Below the pieces are notes generated by a model. It made no database searches. It was given only the letters and a program-made list of their open reading frames with translations, and had not been told where the DNA came from. A stretch of 64,000 nt of DNA, from the NCBI GenBank assembly GCA_000181795.3, contig CM012953.1, forward strand, positions 8,626,668 through 8,690,667, read 5' to 3'. Source of the stretch: Trichinella spiralis. Lineage: Eukaryota; Nematoda; Enoplea; Trichinellida; Trichinellidae. The position numbers and the translations under genes are program-made. How positions within the stretch are numbered: the stretch's first letter is position 1; every line of letters starts with the position of its first letter. Below, in pieces: positions 27,046 through 39,223 of this stretch.

Positions 27046-28183
27046 AGCGGTTCATCACCAAGACGGCCAGTAGTGGACTTGACGAAAAAGTAATATGTTG
27101 CCAAATTGTATATTATTGTCATTTTAAATTATAAATTATATTCCTATCTTCCATATTTTTGAGTAAGAATTTTATTGCGTGATATGCAATGTTGATATGG
27201 GAATTTTACAAATTAATTTTCTTTAACAAGTGTGTCATGTGTCAAACTGTGATGTAGACATGTGCGATTCAGAGTATAATTTTCAGTTTTTCAATTACGT
27301 TTGACCTTTTGCTCTCCATGACAGCTTGAAATTCTGATGACAGTACGATGTTTTTCTTTTGTTAATCTGTTTGTGCATGTTACTTTGAATTGAAATATAT
27401 TAAAAAAAAGAAATTGACAATTTTGGCATAAAGTAGATTTTTCTCAAGCTCGTAAGATGCAAAATTTGTATAAAAAACTGATCTTCTGTTCAAAAAAGAA
27501 GAACAATTTTGACTGAGCGAATAGCAGTACTGTTCATGATTCATACTGTGGTCTTAATATATTTGTAAAAAATAAAAAAGGATTATTTAATAAAATGAAT
27601 TGAATTTAATTAAAATTATAATAATTTAAACTTTATGTGTAATTACAGTATACTTTTTTAAAAAAGTATTCCTACAGCAGGAAGATTACAATTAATACTT
27701 TATTATTTTTAAACTGTAAAAGTAGTTGGTGCAATTTTATTGTGTACAAAATTTGCTTCGGAAGCAAAAGTAAACAAAATTCTGCATTTTCAACCGATTC
27801 TTCTTAAATTAAAATATTAAAATTGTAAATGAAATTATTTTATTGAAAATTTACCTTCGAGGTGTGATAAACGAATTCGATAAACTATACTGATGAAAAC
27901 GATCTTCACAATGAGAAATGTATTTGAATGAAAAATGACCATGTGATGCGGATGAAAATTTTCAATTTTATTTATCAAATATTTTAATGTTGCATTTGCG
28001 AAACTTTTCTTCACGCAAGATGAAATTAATATTGAACGGTCGTTGTGGGTGTTTCATTTGAAAAATGAAATAGGTGTAAGTTTTAGCGTTTGAAAAGAAA
28101 ACGTCTTCGGCAATTCTACCTGCATATTGATAAATTCTCTACAGAATGTCAAATGTGTTTATCAGCGTTAGCGGTGTTGCATC
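27046..28183. other. Gene-free AT-rich stretch
   Basis: About 1.1 kb after the RILP-like gene, with A/T runs and no supported ORF. Confidence 0.5.
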
Positions 28184-28351
28184 ATGCCGGAGCCGGTGAG
28201 TCAGTCGACGGCCGGCGACGTTTGCGGCTTAAAGCGTGGTTTGCCAGTTTTCGCTCGTTCGGCCGGGCATGTGCAGAAATTTTCACTCTACTTTGCGATG
28301 GAATTGCAGGCAATTTGTGAAAATTTGACAGTCGTCTCCGGTACGTTGTAA
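28184..28351 (+). other. Short ORF or first exon in a GC-rich island
   Basis: About 28180-28480 is clearly richer in G and C than its surroundings. ATG 28184 opens a 55-codon frame (MPEPVSQSTAGDVCG, later KFSLYFAMELQAICENLT) with a GTACGT donor at 28341, 11 bp before the stop, and another donor (GTGAGT) right after MPEP. No downstream exon could be joined with confidence before the MTRR start at 28924. It may be a 5' exon of MTRR, a tiny separate gene, or a promoter island that happens to be open. Confidence 0.3.
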
Positions 28352-28923
28352 ACAAGGCTAACCAACCGGTCGCTTTGGAGAAATAATCAATTATTTGACT
28401 TCGGCTTGGTGTGGTAAACAGCTTTTCTCGCTCGGCCAAGCTTTGCCCGGTTTTATATTGGAGGATCGATTAACGAATTGTTGCTCATCGGGCAGAATTG
28501 GGCGTTGTGTATTTTGTTTTTTTTACTGCAATAGGTTGAAATTTATCATTTTTCAAAATCAGTGATCAGGAATATTTTCCTGCAGTTTGCAGGTCTGTAT
28601 TCTTACTGTCGTCAACAGCAGTAGCTGAATAAAGGTGAAGCGGTTTTTTTTTCCACTTGTCGACAATATAATTCTTCTGCCCGTACCAATATAGGCCAGG
28701 TGACAAGGAAGTTTTTATACGGTAAAAATTGGACTTGATGGAAAAGCGCTGAAACTGTGAAAAATGCACTCCTTCTCTCACGCATGTATCGATTTTGAAA
28801 AGGCAATAAAAGGAAGTTTTTTTCTTCTCAGACGGGATTTCATCGTTGATCACTGTTAATTTGTTTTTCAGACAATATAGATATAGATATATATATACAT
28901 GCATATATTTGTACGCAAAGTTT

Positions 28924-31900
28924 ATGTTAAGTAATTTTCTCATTGCCTACGGCTCGCAGACCGGTCAGGCAAAAGCTATAGCTCTCCGCTTGTCAGAAAA
29001 GTGTCAAGCGCATAATTTGACCCATCGTATTCATTGTCTGAGCGCGAATGAAAAAGAGGTGAAAAACATTTTTTGTATCTTTGCAACTTGATTATTATTT
29101 TTGTAAAGGAAAAAACAAACAGCCAAACAATGTTGATGATGATAATTTAAATTATGTTTATTTATTTTGCATTGTTTTCGCTTTAGTTTTGCATTGAAAA
29201 AGAGCGTCTGGTCATTTTTGTCGTTTCGACAACCGGCGATGGTGAGCCTCCTGACTCGGCCCATCGATTCTTCACTTGCTTGAAGCGTCAAGTACGCCAG
29301 AAACAAAAATCACTGTCCAATTTAAAATTTGCCCTTCTCGGTAAAGCCAAATTTGTTGGTGTTGTTGTTATTTGGCAAATTTTTCACTCTTCTAATAAAT
29401 CAACTTGTATTTTTTCAAAAAAGATTATGCTAATTGTCCGAGCAATTTTGATGTTTAGGTCTTGGAGATTCGAATTATAACACATTTTGTGGTGCTCCGA
29501 AAGCACTCGAAAAGCTTCTCTTTCAGCTTCATGCGAAAGCATTTTATCCTACTGGCTATTGTGACGAGGCTGTCGAGTAAGCATTTATAATTGTTGTTGT
29601 TTATCTTGTCGAAGCTTATCAAATGCAATATATTATCGATCGATTAGCTTTTTTTGACTTTTACTTATCTAATAAATTTTAATATACTTTTCTCGAATTA
29701 TGGCGTGAAAATTTTACATTTGATCATCTTAGAATGAAAGTGTTTCATTGAAAAGTTATTTCAGAAGAATGGAAATGAAACGAGTTTTCAAATAATTAAA
29801 GCATAAAAAAGAGTAAATTTTAATAAGGATTATTCGAAATTGATTGAACAAGGAGGCGTGGTTGGTAGCTTGTCGTTGAATATTCGTCTTGAAAAAAATT
29901 GATGAAAAGGAAAATTTAAGCTCAGTTTTTTTCTCAATCAACATCTTATTGAACGTTTGCTTTCTGCTCATTTGGTCGATTTGTTTGTATTCATTATTTT
30001 AATGGGATGATAATGTGAAGTATTTGCTGACAAATTAAATTCATTACGGTCATTTTGCAATCAAATTAAAATAAAAAAGATAAAAGGCTTTCGAGCGAGT
30101 AAAAAGATCAGAAGATTTGAAAATTGATTGATTCATTTCAGAACTGCAACCGTAGCGGAACCTTGGATTTGTGGCCTGTTGGAATTGTTGTTGTCGAGCA
30201 ACAATTTGGATTCGATTGATAAAGCACTGCCATTGGCCAAATTGAGCTTGGAAATGGAAAATACGGAAATCGCTTCTCTGGGAAGCACCCCAGAACGGTT
30301 GAATGGAATCATGACTCCGCGGTCGAACGGTCGTGAAAGTCAGGCGATTCGGTGCCACATGGAGACTGACCCTAACTACCGTTACGACTACTACTACGAC
30401 GACGACCAGCGGCGCCGGGGCGACCAGTCGACCGTGGATCCGACCATTGCCCATTCGCCGTCGATGCCCAGCCGTCGACCGCGGTTCTACACTTTCGAAG
30501 AGTGCCAGTGCCGTTGGGCCGAACCGTCGGTTGTCGGCTGCGAGCAGTTGCGCAACGTTATCGAGCTCAAGGTGCCTTCGATGGCGTTGATTGTACCGAA
30601 GTTGACTTCGATTGTTACACACGAAGATTATGTAAATTTTGATATGTAAATTTTCTGGTTTGCTTATATTTGTTTGTTTTGAAGACTCAGTTGAATTTTC
30701 CAAGCACAACACCAGAAACCGAATATGCCGGCCAAGCTAGTCCCCGCTACATGGCCAAATTGTTGAGAAGGACCGTACTGACAGCACCGACGGCGAAAAA
30801 GACAAAAGTTTTATTGGAATTTGATTTGAGTGTATAAGAAATTTTCATTTCAATAATAATAATAATAATATTATTCATTTCTGTACTTTAAAGTGGTTTT
30901 TATTTTTCCGCTTCAGGGATTCGATACTCCTTATAAGCCTGGCGATGCGTTCAGCTTTATCTGTTCGAATCCGCAGAATGAAGTCAACTGGCTTTTGTAC
31001 AGGATGAATTTGAGTGTCTTAGCCGACAAGCGATGCACGTTGAAGCTGCTTCCCGAAGCTGAACGTCGTGGCGACAAATTGCCACCTTATTTGCCGGAAG
31101 TGTCTTCGTTGCGTTATTTATTTACCCACTGCCTGGACATACGACAAAGTCCAAGTCGGGTGTGTATTTCAGTATATATATATATATGTGATGTTGTTTT
31201 TTTTCTATACTTATATTTGCAGATTCTGTTGCGATTGTTTGCTGAGCATTGTAAAACGTTCGGCGAGAAACGTCGACTGATGGAACTGTGCAGCTCGCAA
31301 GGCCAACAGCAATACCAACGTTACATACGTCGGGCCGGCTTATCGTTGATGGATGTGCTTCATGCGTTTCCGTCTTGCTTGCCTCCAGTCGACCGTCTTA
31401 TCGGTGAGATTGTGTGAAATATTTCTGTGTATCCATGTGTATGTGATGTAGAAATTGTTTGCACTTGATTTTCAGAATTGCTTCCGAGACTTCGACCACG
31501 ACCGTACAGTCTCGCTTGGTAAATTTTGCTTTGTTGATTTTTTTTTAAATTTTATCGAATCACTCTTGCAGCTCTCCATTGGTTGAAGAGAAGCGTTGCA
31601 AAATTGTGTACAGTTTGGTCAGCGTCACCGCTGAGGAGGGTCGTTTCTACGCCAGAAATGGTCTTGCCACTGGCTATTTCGAAACCATGAAAATTGGCGA
31701 TCAGGTAAAGATTGTTTTTTCTTTATTTTTTAATTCTCGTCTAAAAAACTCATTGTTCTGTTGCTTACGTTGCCTATATTGTCAATTTGTGTTCATGTTA
31801 TTTTGTTTCACTGAATCATTGATGTTTTACAGATTGAAATGTTTCTCAGACAGTCGAGCAATTTTTGCTTGCCGTCCGATATTTTGAACACTCCAATAGT

Positions 31901-32710
31901 TATGATTGGTCCTGGAACGGGCGTGGCTCCTTTTATCTCTTTTTTGCAGCATATCAAGTATGTTTTTTTTTCGAAAAGAAATATTTCAGATATTGCTGGT
32001 GTCGTTGTTGTTTTGTGTATATCATGTCATATTATAATGTTTGGTTGTTGTTGTTGTTTTTGTTTGTACAGAGCTTTGTCAACCGAGGAAAATCGCTGGT
32101 GTGAACGATGGCTATTTTACGGCTGTCAGTTTGAATCTTTGGACTACATATTTCGGTATTTTCATTTTTGTTCTGGCAAATCTAATTTTTATTGTTTGAT
32201 GATTTGTGTTCAGCAAACAGTTGGAAGATTTTCACGATTCGTTTTTATTAACTCACCTGGTTGTGTCTTTTTCCAAAGAAGAACGCGAGGACAAGGCAAA
32301 ATACATCCAAGACAGTATTCGCGAAAATGGATTTTCATTGGTTCGACTGTTGACGGAAATGAACCAATCGCGGGTGTACGTCTGCGGTGACGTGGAAAAC
32401 ATGGCCAAAGAAGTTTTTCAAGCATTTATCGATATACTGCAATCACACGGGGGTGAGTGGAAAGATACTGAATTTAAATAAAATAAAATAAAATGATGAA
32501 AAAGCTTCGTTTGATGTAAAAAAAAGGCACCATCTTATTTTAGAACAATGTGCATTGAATTGAAAGTTCTTTGAAACTAGTTGAAATTGATTTTTTGAAT
32601 TTTTTCCCCATTTATTTGGTTCTATTTCAGAAATGAGCGCAGATGATGCGAAGAAATTCATGTCCGATTTAATCAGCAACGAACGATACATTTTGGACTA
32701 TTGGCTTTGA
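28924..32710 (+). CDS. MTRR: Methionine synthase reductase (diflavin reductase)
   Basis: Passes electrons from NADPH through FAD and FMN to reactivate cobalamin-dependent methionine synthase. Thirteen exons: 28924-29058, 29187-29340, 29459-29576, 30142-30631, 30685-30831, 30917-31159, 31223-31403, 31476-31518, 31572-31704, 31833-31957, 32072-32155, 32214-32452 and 32631-32710; all in phase; 723 residues (human about 700-725). FMN domain: AYGSQTGQAKAIA (residues 8-20), VVSTTGDGEPPDSA, LLGLGDSNYNTFCGAPK and AEPWICGLLELL. FAD domain: YKPGDAFSFICS, AFPSCLPP and RPRPYSLACSP. NADPH domain: MIGPGTGVAPFISFLQH, WLFYGCQ, VYVCGDVENMAKEV, and Trp second from the C-terminus, which stacks on FAD in this family. 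The QAKAIA and AFPSC motifs favour MTRR over the related NDOR1. The interdomain linker in exon 4 is GC-rich and carries a Tyr/Asp/Arg low-complexity run. Confidence 0.93.
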
Positions 32711-33556
32711 GAGCTTGTGCTGTACTTGTAAAGATAAACGTAAAATGAAAGATGATGTATTTGTCATGAATTTGTATTTTCTTTTTTCTGTTTTTTTCTT
32801 ACTTCCGAAAAGCAGACGATTCAATTTGTTCTTTTATGATGAATAATTGATGTTTAGTTGAAATTTTTGTTTCGAAGTTTTTGAAGTAAAACAAAAAATT
32901 TGCATCATCGTATATTGTCATTTGTAGGGTTTGCAAGCTTTTTTGAACGAAACAACTCAGAACAGTGAATGTTAAGCAATAATTAAAAAGAAATACATAT
33001 GCAGGTAAAAGTAGAAGTGCTCATTGCAGAAATTGTGTTCGATTGTGATGATTTGTGACTGACAATGGTGCAACACTTCCAAAAATTGAAACTTGAGCAA
33101 ATTATTTCTTTTTACCGGACAATGTTTGCAAAAGTAGTGCAGAAAAAAAAATTTTTTTTGTATTTTTCTCAAATTCTGTTTGTACAATATTATTCTAAAA
33201 ATATTTCAAATGGTCACTGATTAAAATTTCCATTTTTTTATTGGGAATATGATTCTTTTTGCAAGTGGTGAAAATAATCGTCAAGTGATTATTTGATACG
33301 TATGTACGTGATCACATGATGTGCTCGTGACAGTATGATCTGCTGTCGAGTTTGCAAACAGAACGCAGTATCAGAAGTCGAAACCATTCGCCATTTGATA
33401 CTTTGATACACATACAAACACAACGATTAGAAAAATTATTCATATAAAACAAGCAACTTCGACTGGGAAAAGAGAAGAGCAGCTTTGTTTCCTCATTGTT
33501 CTGAAAGTGCTGAAAGTTGTAGTCAATTTTGTCGTGTTCATTTCGGTTCCAAAAGC
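32711..33556. other. Spacer between MTRR and the DyP gene
   Basis: About 850 bp, AT-rich, no ORF of note. Probably the MTRR 3' UTR and the promoter of the peroxidase gene. CATATAAA at 33440-33447 could be a TATA box about 115 bp before the start codon. Confidence 0.45.
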
Positions 33557-35235
33557 ATGCATTGCAACTTGATCAAAAATTCGTACACTTTAAGCATAAT
33601 GTTGCTTATTTTGCCACTGATTATTAATCTCGCACTCTGCCAAACTGAGCAGCCGAATGTGAGTGACTGATTCAATTGTGAAACTGTTATATTTTTGCAA
33701 TCCTTGCAAAAATTATGAACATACTTCCAGGTCATATCTTACAAACGAAAAGAAGGCTTGTTCCTTTGGATCCACTTGAACGAAAATGTCGACTTGAAAC
33801 CAATCGTCAGTGTGGTGACAAATTTGAATAAAATAAGCGACAAAATTTGTCCACCAAAAATATGCTTGCAAATTAACGAAATTGTGTCTGGCGTCGGTTT
33901 TGGAAATGATTTTTTCAAACAAGTAGTCATCGTCCTCATTCAATTACAATTTCTTATTGTTTTTTGTCATGTTTTCTACTTATTTTTTGATTTTTCATTT
34001 TCATTATTTTCAAGATCATCCCGCGTGAAGTGACAACTCAGCCTTTTGTTCATGAATCTCGTCACGGCCCCATAGGCGACATACCGAATACGGGTATTGT
34101 TTATCATTGGTTTGAAATATTTTTAATAATAATAATTTATAATAATAAAGAGCAAATGAACAATGTTTGCAATATAGGTGGCGACATATTTGTGCACGCG
34201 AAATGTGACACCAAGTCCAATCTTTTCGACTTTGCTTGGCGAGTGGTGGAACTGCTTCGACCGTACGTGAAAGCTTTCAGCGATGTTTACGGCTTCTCTT
34301 ATCATGGAAATCGAGATTTATCCGGCTTTGTTGACGGTTGGTCAGCTTTTCAACTGCTTGTTTCAGTCAGTTCAATGAATCAATCAATCAATTGCATGCT
34401 TGAAAATTTTCGAATCAATTCTACAGAACAAGCTTTTTAAAATGACTGATTTGAAGAAAGAAAAAATTTTTAATTTAATTTCATTTTAATTATTGAACAA
34501 AAATAATAAGTTTTGCATTTTGTTTTGATTTCAAGGAACAGAAAATCCCAAAGATGAAGAAATAGAAGAAGTTGCTGTGGACAAAAATACCGGAGGCAGT
34601 TATTGCGTAAGAAAATATTCTCATCGTCATTTTTTCATTTTTTAATCGAATACTTTTTTCAGTTGACTCAACGATGGATACATAATTTGACGTTCATCGC
34701 TTCGGCGTCAAGTATACGAAAAAAACTATATTCTGATATGAATAATATTAATTTATAATTTTCACTTTGTTTTTTGTTCTACTCCAGCTAAACGTATGGA
34801 AAATATCATTGGAAGAACACGAAATTTCAATCTAGAATTGAAAAATAAGTCAGCCCTTTCTCATCTGGCACGAATGACTTCTGGTACTGCAACCGTCATA
34901 TTAGCCATGATTTTATCGTAATGAGAATTTTGATCAATTTAATTAGCATTTCATTTCATATTTCAGGTGCAGAATACAAATCAAAAAAACCATTCCAAAT
35001 ATATCGACAGTCCCTGCCATACGGTACAATCAGTGACGAAGCTGGACTTTTTTTCATAGCCTTTGCCAATAGCACGATAAATTTCGATTATATGCTCGAC
35101 AGATTGGTAGGAAACAAAGGCGATGGCTTATTTGACCACTTGATGCTATTCAGCAGATGCGTTTCAAGCAACTATTGGTATTTTCCAAGTATTCAAGAAT
35201 TAATGGCAATAAGAAAATATTGGGAAGCTGCTTGA
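33557..35235 (+). CDS. DyP-type haem peroxidase with signal peptide
   Basis: Haem peroxidase of the dye-decolourising family, closest in look to the bacterial YfeX/DyP type. Eight exons: 33557-33658, 33731-33922, 34015-34093, 34178-34336, 34536-34606, 34663-34711, 34788-34883 and 34967-35235; all phases agree; 338 residues against about 300-315 for YfeX. The first 28 residues include a hydrophobic run ending LALC, a likely secretion signal. Family marks: GDIFVHAKCD, VYGFSYHGNRDLSGFVDGTE with the GXXDG catalytic Asp, NTGGSYCLTQRWIH, IIGRTRN, a His in ALSHLARM where the proximal haem ligand sits, and IYRQSLPYGTISDEAGLFFI with the distal Arg. All key residues look present, so it should bind haem. 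The introns, typical in length and splice signals, argue against contamination. It sits 616 bp before the SLC34 coding exons on the same strand. Confidence 0.92.
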
Positions 35236-35850
35236 TATCTGTTTGAAAGTTTGCTTTAGAGTGAAATGAAAATATTCTTCATGATTCTTCTATTGATTTT
35301 TATTCTCTGATTAGTTAATATACATTAATTTTGTAGCATTGCAGTTGTATTTTGAAATCATTAAATGCAGTCTTTATTAATTGATGCGTTTTGCTATTGT
35401 AAATAATATGCAAAATTTGTAAAATTGAAATAAAAAATTCAAAAACTTTTATGCCGAAACCACACTTTTTTGCATGCATTTAAACTGTATACTGTAATTT
35501 TTAAAGCCCTGTGATTTTAAATGACTTTGTTTAAAGCAGTACTTTAATTATATTATCGAAAGTGTCTAGTTTTTAAGATCCGTTTATCTGGAAATCAAAT
35601 GTTACCATTATTCAGCGTGATATGCATTAGACACCGCATTGCAAGCAGAAGTAATGTATTCTTTTTTCACTATCCAGTTGTTGGATGTAATTATTATTTA
35701 TTCATGCTGTAATTTTATTTGTAATTTTGTTTTAATTGTAATTGATGGTTCAATTTTATTTATTATTATTTCAATTATGATTAAAAGTCTTGAAAAATAA
35801 AATTGCTAGAGCTTCTTTAAATTAACACATTGTTTTGTAATAATTTTTAG
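35236..35850. other. DyP 3' region and unresolved 5' end of the SLC34 gene
   Basis: About 615 bp, AT-rich. The cotransporter's N-terminal exon should be here or further upstream, but I could not identify it; an ATG near 35599 followed by a GT is one weak candidate. The region ends with a clean 3' splice site (TAATTTTTAG) at 35850. Confidence 0.4.
35429..35434 (+). promoter_or_regulatory. Possible polyadenylation signal of the DyP gene
   Basis: AATAAA about 190 bp after the stop codon; first canonical hexamer downstream. Confidence 0.45.
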
Positions 35851-37963
35851 TGATCAAAAAGTTGCGCGACATTTACCGTCATCGCTGGATTTATGCAATG
35901 ATGGATATCATTTTAATACTGGGCTTGCTTTATTTTTTCGTGTGCTCGTTGGATTTGCTCAGCAAGTCGTTCACTTTAATTGGTGGAAGAATAATTAAAG
36001 ATATTTTTTGTAATAATACAATTCTTCAAAGTGCCCTGGCTAAAGTGATGGTCGGTTTGTTGGGGACAGCTGTGTTGCAATCGTCAGGCGTATCTACTTC
36101 AATTGTAGTCAGCATGGTTGCTTCAGGAGGTGAGCAATCGTCAAAAAATAGCTAAAAACAATTCTACGTTAATATTTAATAATTGATCAAACCGACTATT
36201 CAGTATGAATTAATTCAATTATTAATTTTTTTATTTCAATTTCAGCAATTGATGTAAAATCTGCAATTCCAATAATTATGGGAGTCAACATCGGTACATC
36301 TGTTACGAGCACTTTAATCAGTCTGGTGCGCACCAACAATTCAAATGCGTTTGGTAAAACGTTTGCCGCTGCCACAGTACATGACATGTTCAATTTAGTA
36401 ACCGTTTTAATTCTTCTACCAGTAGAAATGTTGTCCAGTAACCTTCTGCATTATGATTATTTGTTCTTTTTATTATTCATCATTTTTATAATTAAGGTTA
36501 TTTATACATTTTAACTGGATACATCAAAAAGAATTATGAATTCTTTACCCAGAGCAGAGAACCGCTAAACTTCATGAAAGTGATAATTGAATCATTCACT
36601 GATTTAATCATTCAAGTACCAATGTAGTTTTTAGTGTTAATTTGATTCTGTTTCAATTTTAGTGACGTGATCACATTGCTTATTTTAGTATGATAATATT
36701 TATGCTTATTTTTTCTATTAGCTAAACACAACTGCACTCGAAGAATCAATAGCATCTCAAAATTCAAGTATTGCCAATAATGCAGAATTAGTTAAACGAA
36801 ACTGCCCTTTAAAAGAAGATTTAAATCTCGTGAGCATTTCAGAAAGTTTTGAACTTTCTAAAAAAGAAATTGTATATAGACCTTGTAAAGCAAAGCTTTG
36901 ATTGCTTTTAAATAATTATCGTATTGTGGATTATTTATGAAGCATTATTTCAGGTAATCATCTATTTGCTTATGTTCAATGGAGTGATACTGGCATTGGT
37001 ACAGTGTTGCTTGTCATGTCGTTGATGTCTGTCATTGGTTGCCTTTTTGGTCTTGTTGGATTGCTGAATGCAATTTTTCGAGGTTCCTTAGCGCCCTCCA
37101 TTCGTCGAGTAGTCAATGTCAAATGTCCGGGATGTTTGTCTTTTCTCACTGGGTGAGCGCGTTGATGTTTGATGTTTTTTATTATTCAAATGAAAAATCC
37201 ATTTCACATTTACAGATACCTCGTCATATTGTTCGGTGCGGTGATGACAGCTTTGCTTCAGTCATCGAGCGCGTTCATATCGGCGATGTTGCCTCTGGTC
37301 AGTATTGGAATTTTGGATTTGGAAAAGATGTACGAATTGACTTTGGGTTCCAACGTCGGCACCACCATCACCGCCATCTTTGCCGCATTTTCTCAGACAG
37401 GAAAGAAATCCAGCGCGGCTGTTCAAATTGCTTTGTGCCATCTATTTTTCAACTTGTCCGGAATTTTTCTATTCTACATTGTGCCATTCATGCGCAATTT
37501 GCCAATCGGCATGGCTCGAAAATTGGGCAAAACAGCCGTCAAATATCCTTGGTTTCCTTTTTGGTATTTGGCTTTTACATTTTTAATATTTCCAGGCGGC
37601 ATTCTTCTCCTGGGCATGGCGGGCGAAATTTTTCAAACCATTCTGGGTGTTGTCATTTTGCTGAGCTTCTTGTTAATTTTGCTGATCAACGTCATGCAGA
37701 CTGTTTGTCCGGACTATATGCCACCAGTGTTGCGCAATTGGAATTTCTTACCCTTGTGGATGCACTCTTTGGAACCAATGGACCGCCTGATTCGTTCACG
37801 CTTTGGAAGCTCCGCCGCAAAGCGTTGTATCGACAAAACACCGTCGAACGATACGCGAATTGTAATTTCTACCGTCGAAAGTGGAAAAGATGATTCATCT
37901 CCATCAATTACAGATAATACAGTATCAGATTCCAGTACAGCGAGTGTTTCATTAACATTTTGA
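35851..37963 (+). CDS. SLC34-type sodium-dependent phosphate cotransporter (5' exon not found)
   Basis: Plasma-membrane carrier that imports phosphate with sodium. Visible exons: 35851-36129, 36246-36437, 36497-36615, 36722-36884, 36954-37152 and 37216-37963, in phase, about 566 residues; human NaPi-IIb has about 690. Marks: GLLYFFVCSLDLLS; first inverted repeat VLQSSGVSTSIVVSM (family normally QSSS) and IPIIMGVNIGTSVTSTL; ATVHDMFN; a large extracellular loop with N-glycosylation sites (NTT, NSS) and Cys; second repeat LLQSSSAFISAMLPL and LTLGSNVGTTITAI; QIALCHLFFNLSGI; and NWNFLPLWMHSLEP before the cytosolic tail. The exon starting at 35851 enters with two bases of a split codon, so at least one 5' exon is missing from this model. 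Nematodes and vertebrates both have this family. Confidence 0.92.
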
Positions 37964-39223
37964 ATGTTTCATTCATCTCGAAGTAACAACAATCATTTTG
38001 TTTTGATATCGCTCTTTGTTTATTACACAGAATATTTTGAATAATTTCATTTAATTAAATTGTCGTCATTAAATTAATTTGAATTTTTTTTTCAAAATGA
38101 AAAATTACTTTGAAATTTTCAACATCATGCGTGGGAAACGTCTGAAAATGATGCATCATTGTTGATTGTAGAATCGATTTCTTTTATGAAGTTAATTTTA
38201 TTGATATAAGCAAACAAAATAATTTTCTGCTTAACACTTTAAAATCAATTTATTATGAATAATTTTTAAATCCATTACTGTGAGAAATATTTTCTTTATT
38301 TTTAATAAAATTATTAAATTTTCAAAAAATGTCAAAATTAATTGAAGAGCAAAAAATGTACATAGAAACTTAATTAATTGCTAAAAAAATTTTCAAAACA
38401 CAAAACATAAAAGGTGTTGGTGTGTGTTTGTTAGCATCCAAAATCCGAAATGTATATAATAGATCATGCAAGAATATACATTAACAATGTAAATGATGTG
38501 GAATTACCAAATTTCCTGTTCTTTTTAATGGAAATTTTAATGCATTATAATATAATGTACAGAAATGAATTCAGGCATTAAGATATTTAAAAATATTTTA
38601 CCTTTTGGAAGTCACATTATTTACGTGAAAGTAATTTTCACCTGCACTGATACTTACTTGCATACAATCAAATTAGATACGTGAACTACATACTTTCACT
38701 TGAATGAGACACTTTCATGGTCAAACATAAAAACAATGTAATTTTCAAATGCACGCAAAACCAGACGTCACTTTCATAAAAATTTTATGTTCCCTCATTA
38801 CCCTTGTCCATCAAACTGATAAATAAAGTTTATGTTTGGAATAAATGTTCGCGTTTTCTTTGCTTTTGTGATAAAAATAAAGTAAAAATTTTGTAACTAT
38901 TCTTTGTAGCTTATAGCTATAGCATATTCGTCAAAGATTTTATTTAACATAGTATTAAAATATACATGTGTATTTTATTATATTTTTATCTTTTTTTACA
39001 AAAGAACTTAATGGATTGCTGATCTAAATTCAAATTTTCATGGCCCAATCAAACAATTCATTAAACTGACCAATTAAATGCTTTTATGCTTTGCTTTAAA
39101 GTTCAATTTCAAAACAAAAATTTCAAAGTTTACATTTTAAACCATGTAAATGTTAAACTTTTAGGCAAAATAAAATAAAATGAAATAAAATAGTTTATTT
39201 GAACTGCGAACAGTGATACGGAC
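37964..39223. other. Gene-free AT-rich stretch
   Basis: About 1.26 kb of AT-rich DNA between the cotransporter and the first MSP gene. No supported ORF. Confidence 0.5.

Noticed and set aside
28182-28439. 85-codon minus-strand ORF in the GC-rich island
   Set aside because: No similarity, Arg/Ser-rich shadow composition; the plus-strand frame has better splice signals.
30050-30712. 220-codon minus-strand ORF across MTRR exon 4
   Set aside because: Shadow of the GC-rich exon on the other strand; low-complexity Val/Arg composition and no domain.
28924-32710. NDOR1 (cytosolic Fe-S assembly diflavin reductase) as identity
   Set aside because: Shares flavin motifs, but QAKAIA, the long interdomain linker, AFPSC and the C-terminal domain fit methionine synthase reductase better.
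36885-36900. SLC34 loop exon ending at the TGA near 36900
   Set aside because: The T|GTAAAG donor at 36885 joins in phase to the next exon and makes the expected Cys; read-through truncates the transporter.
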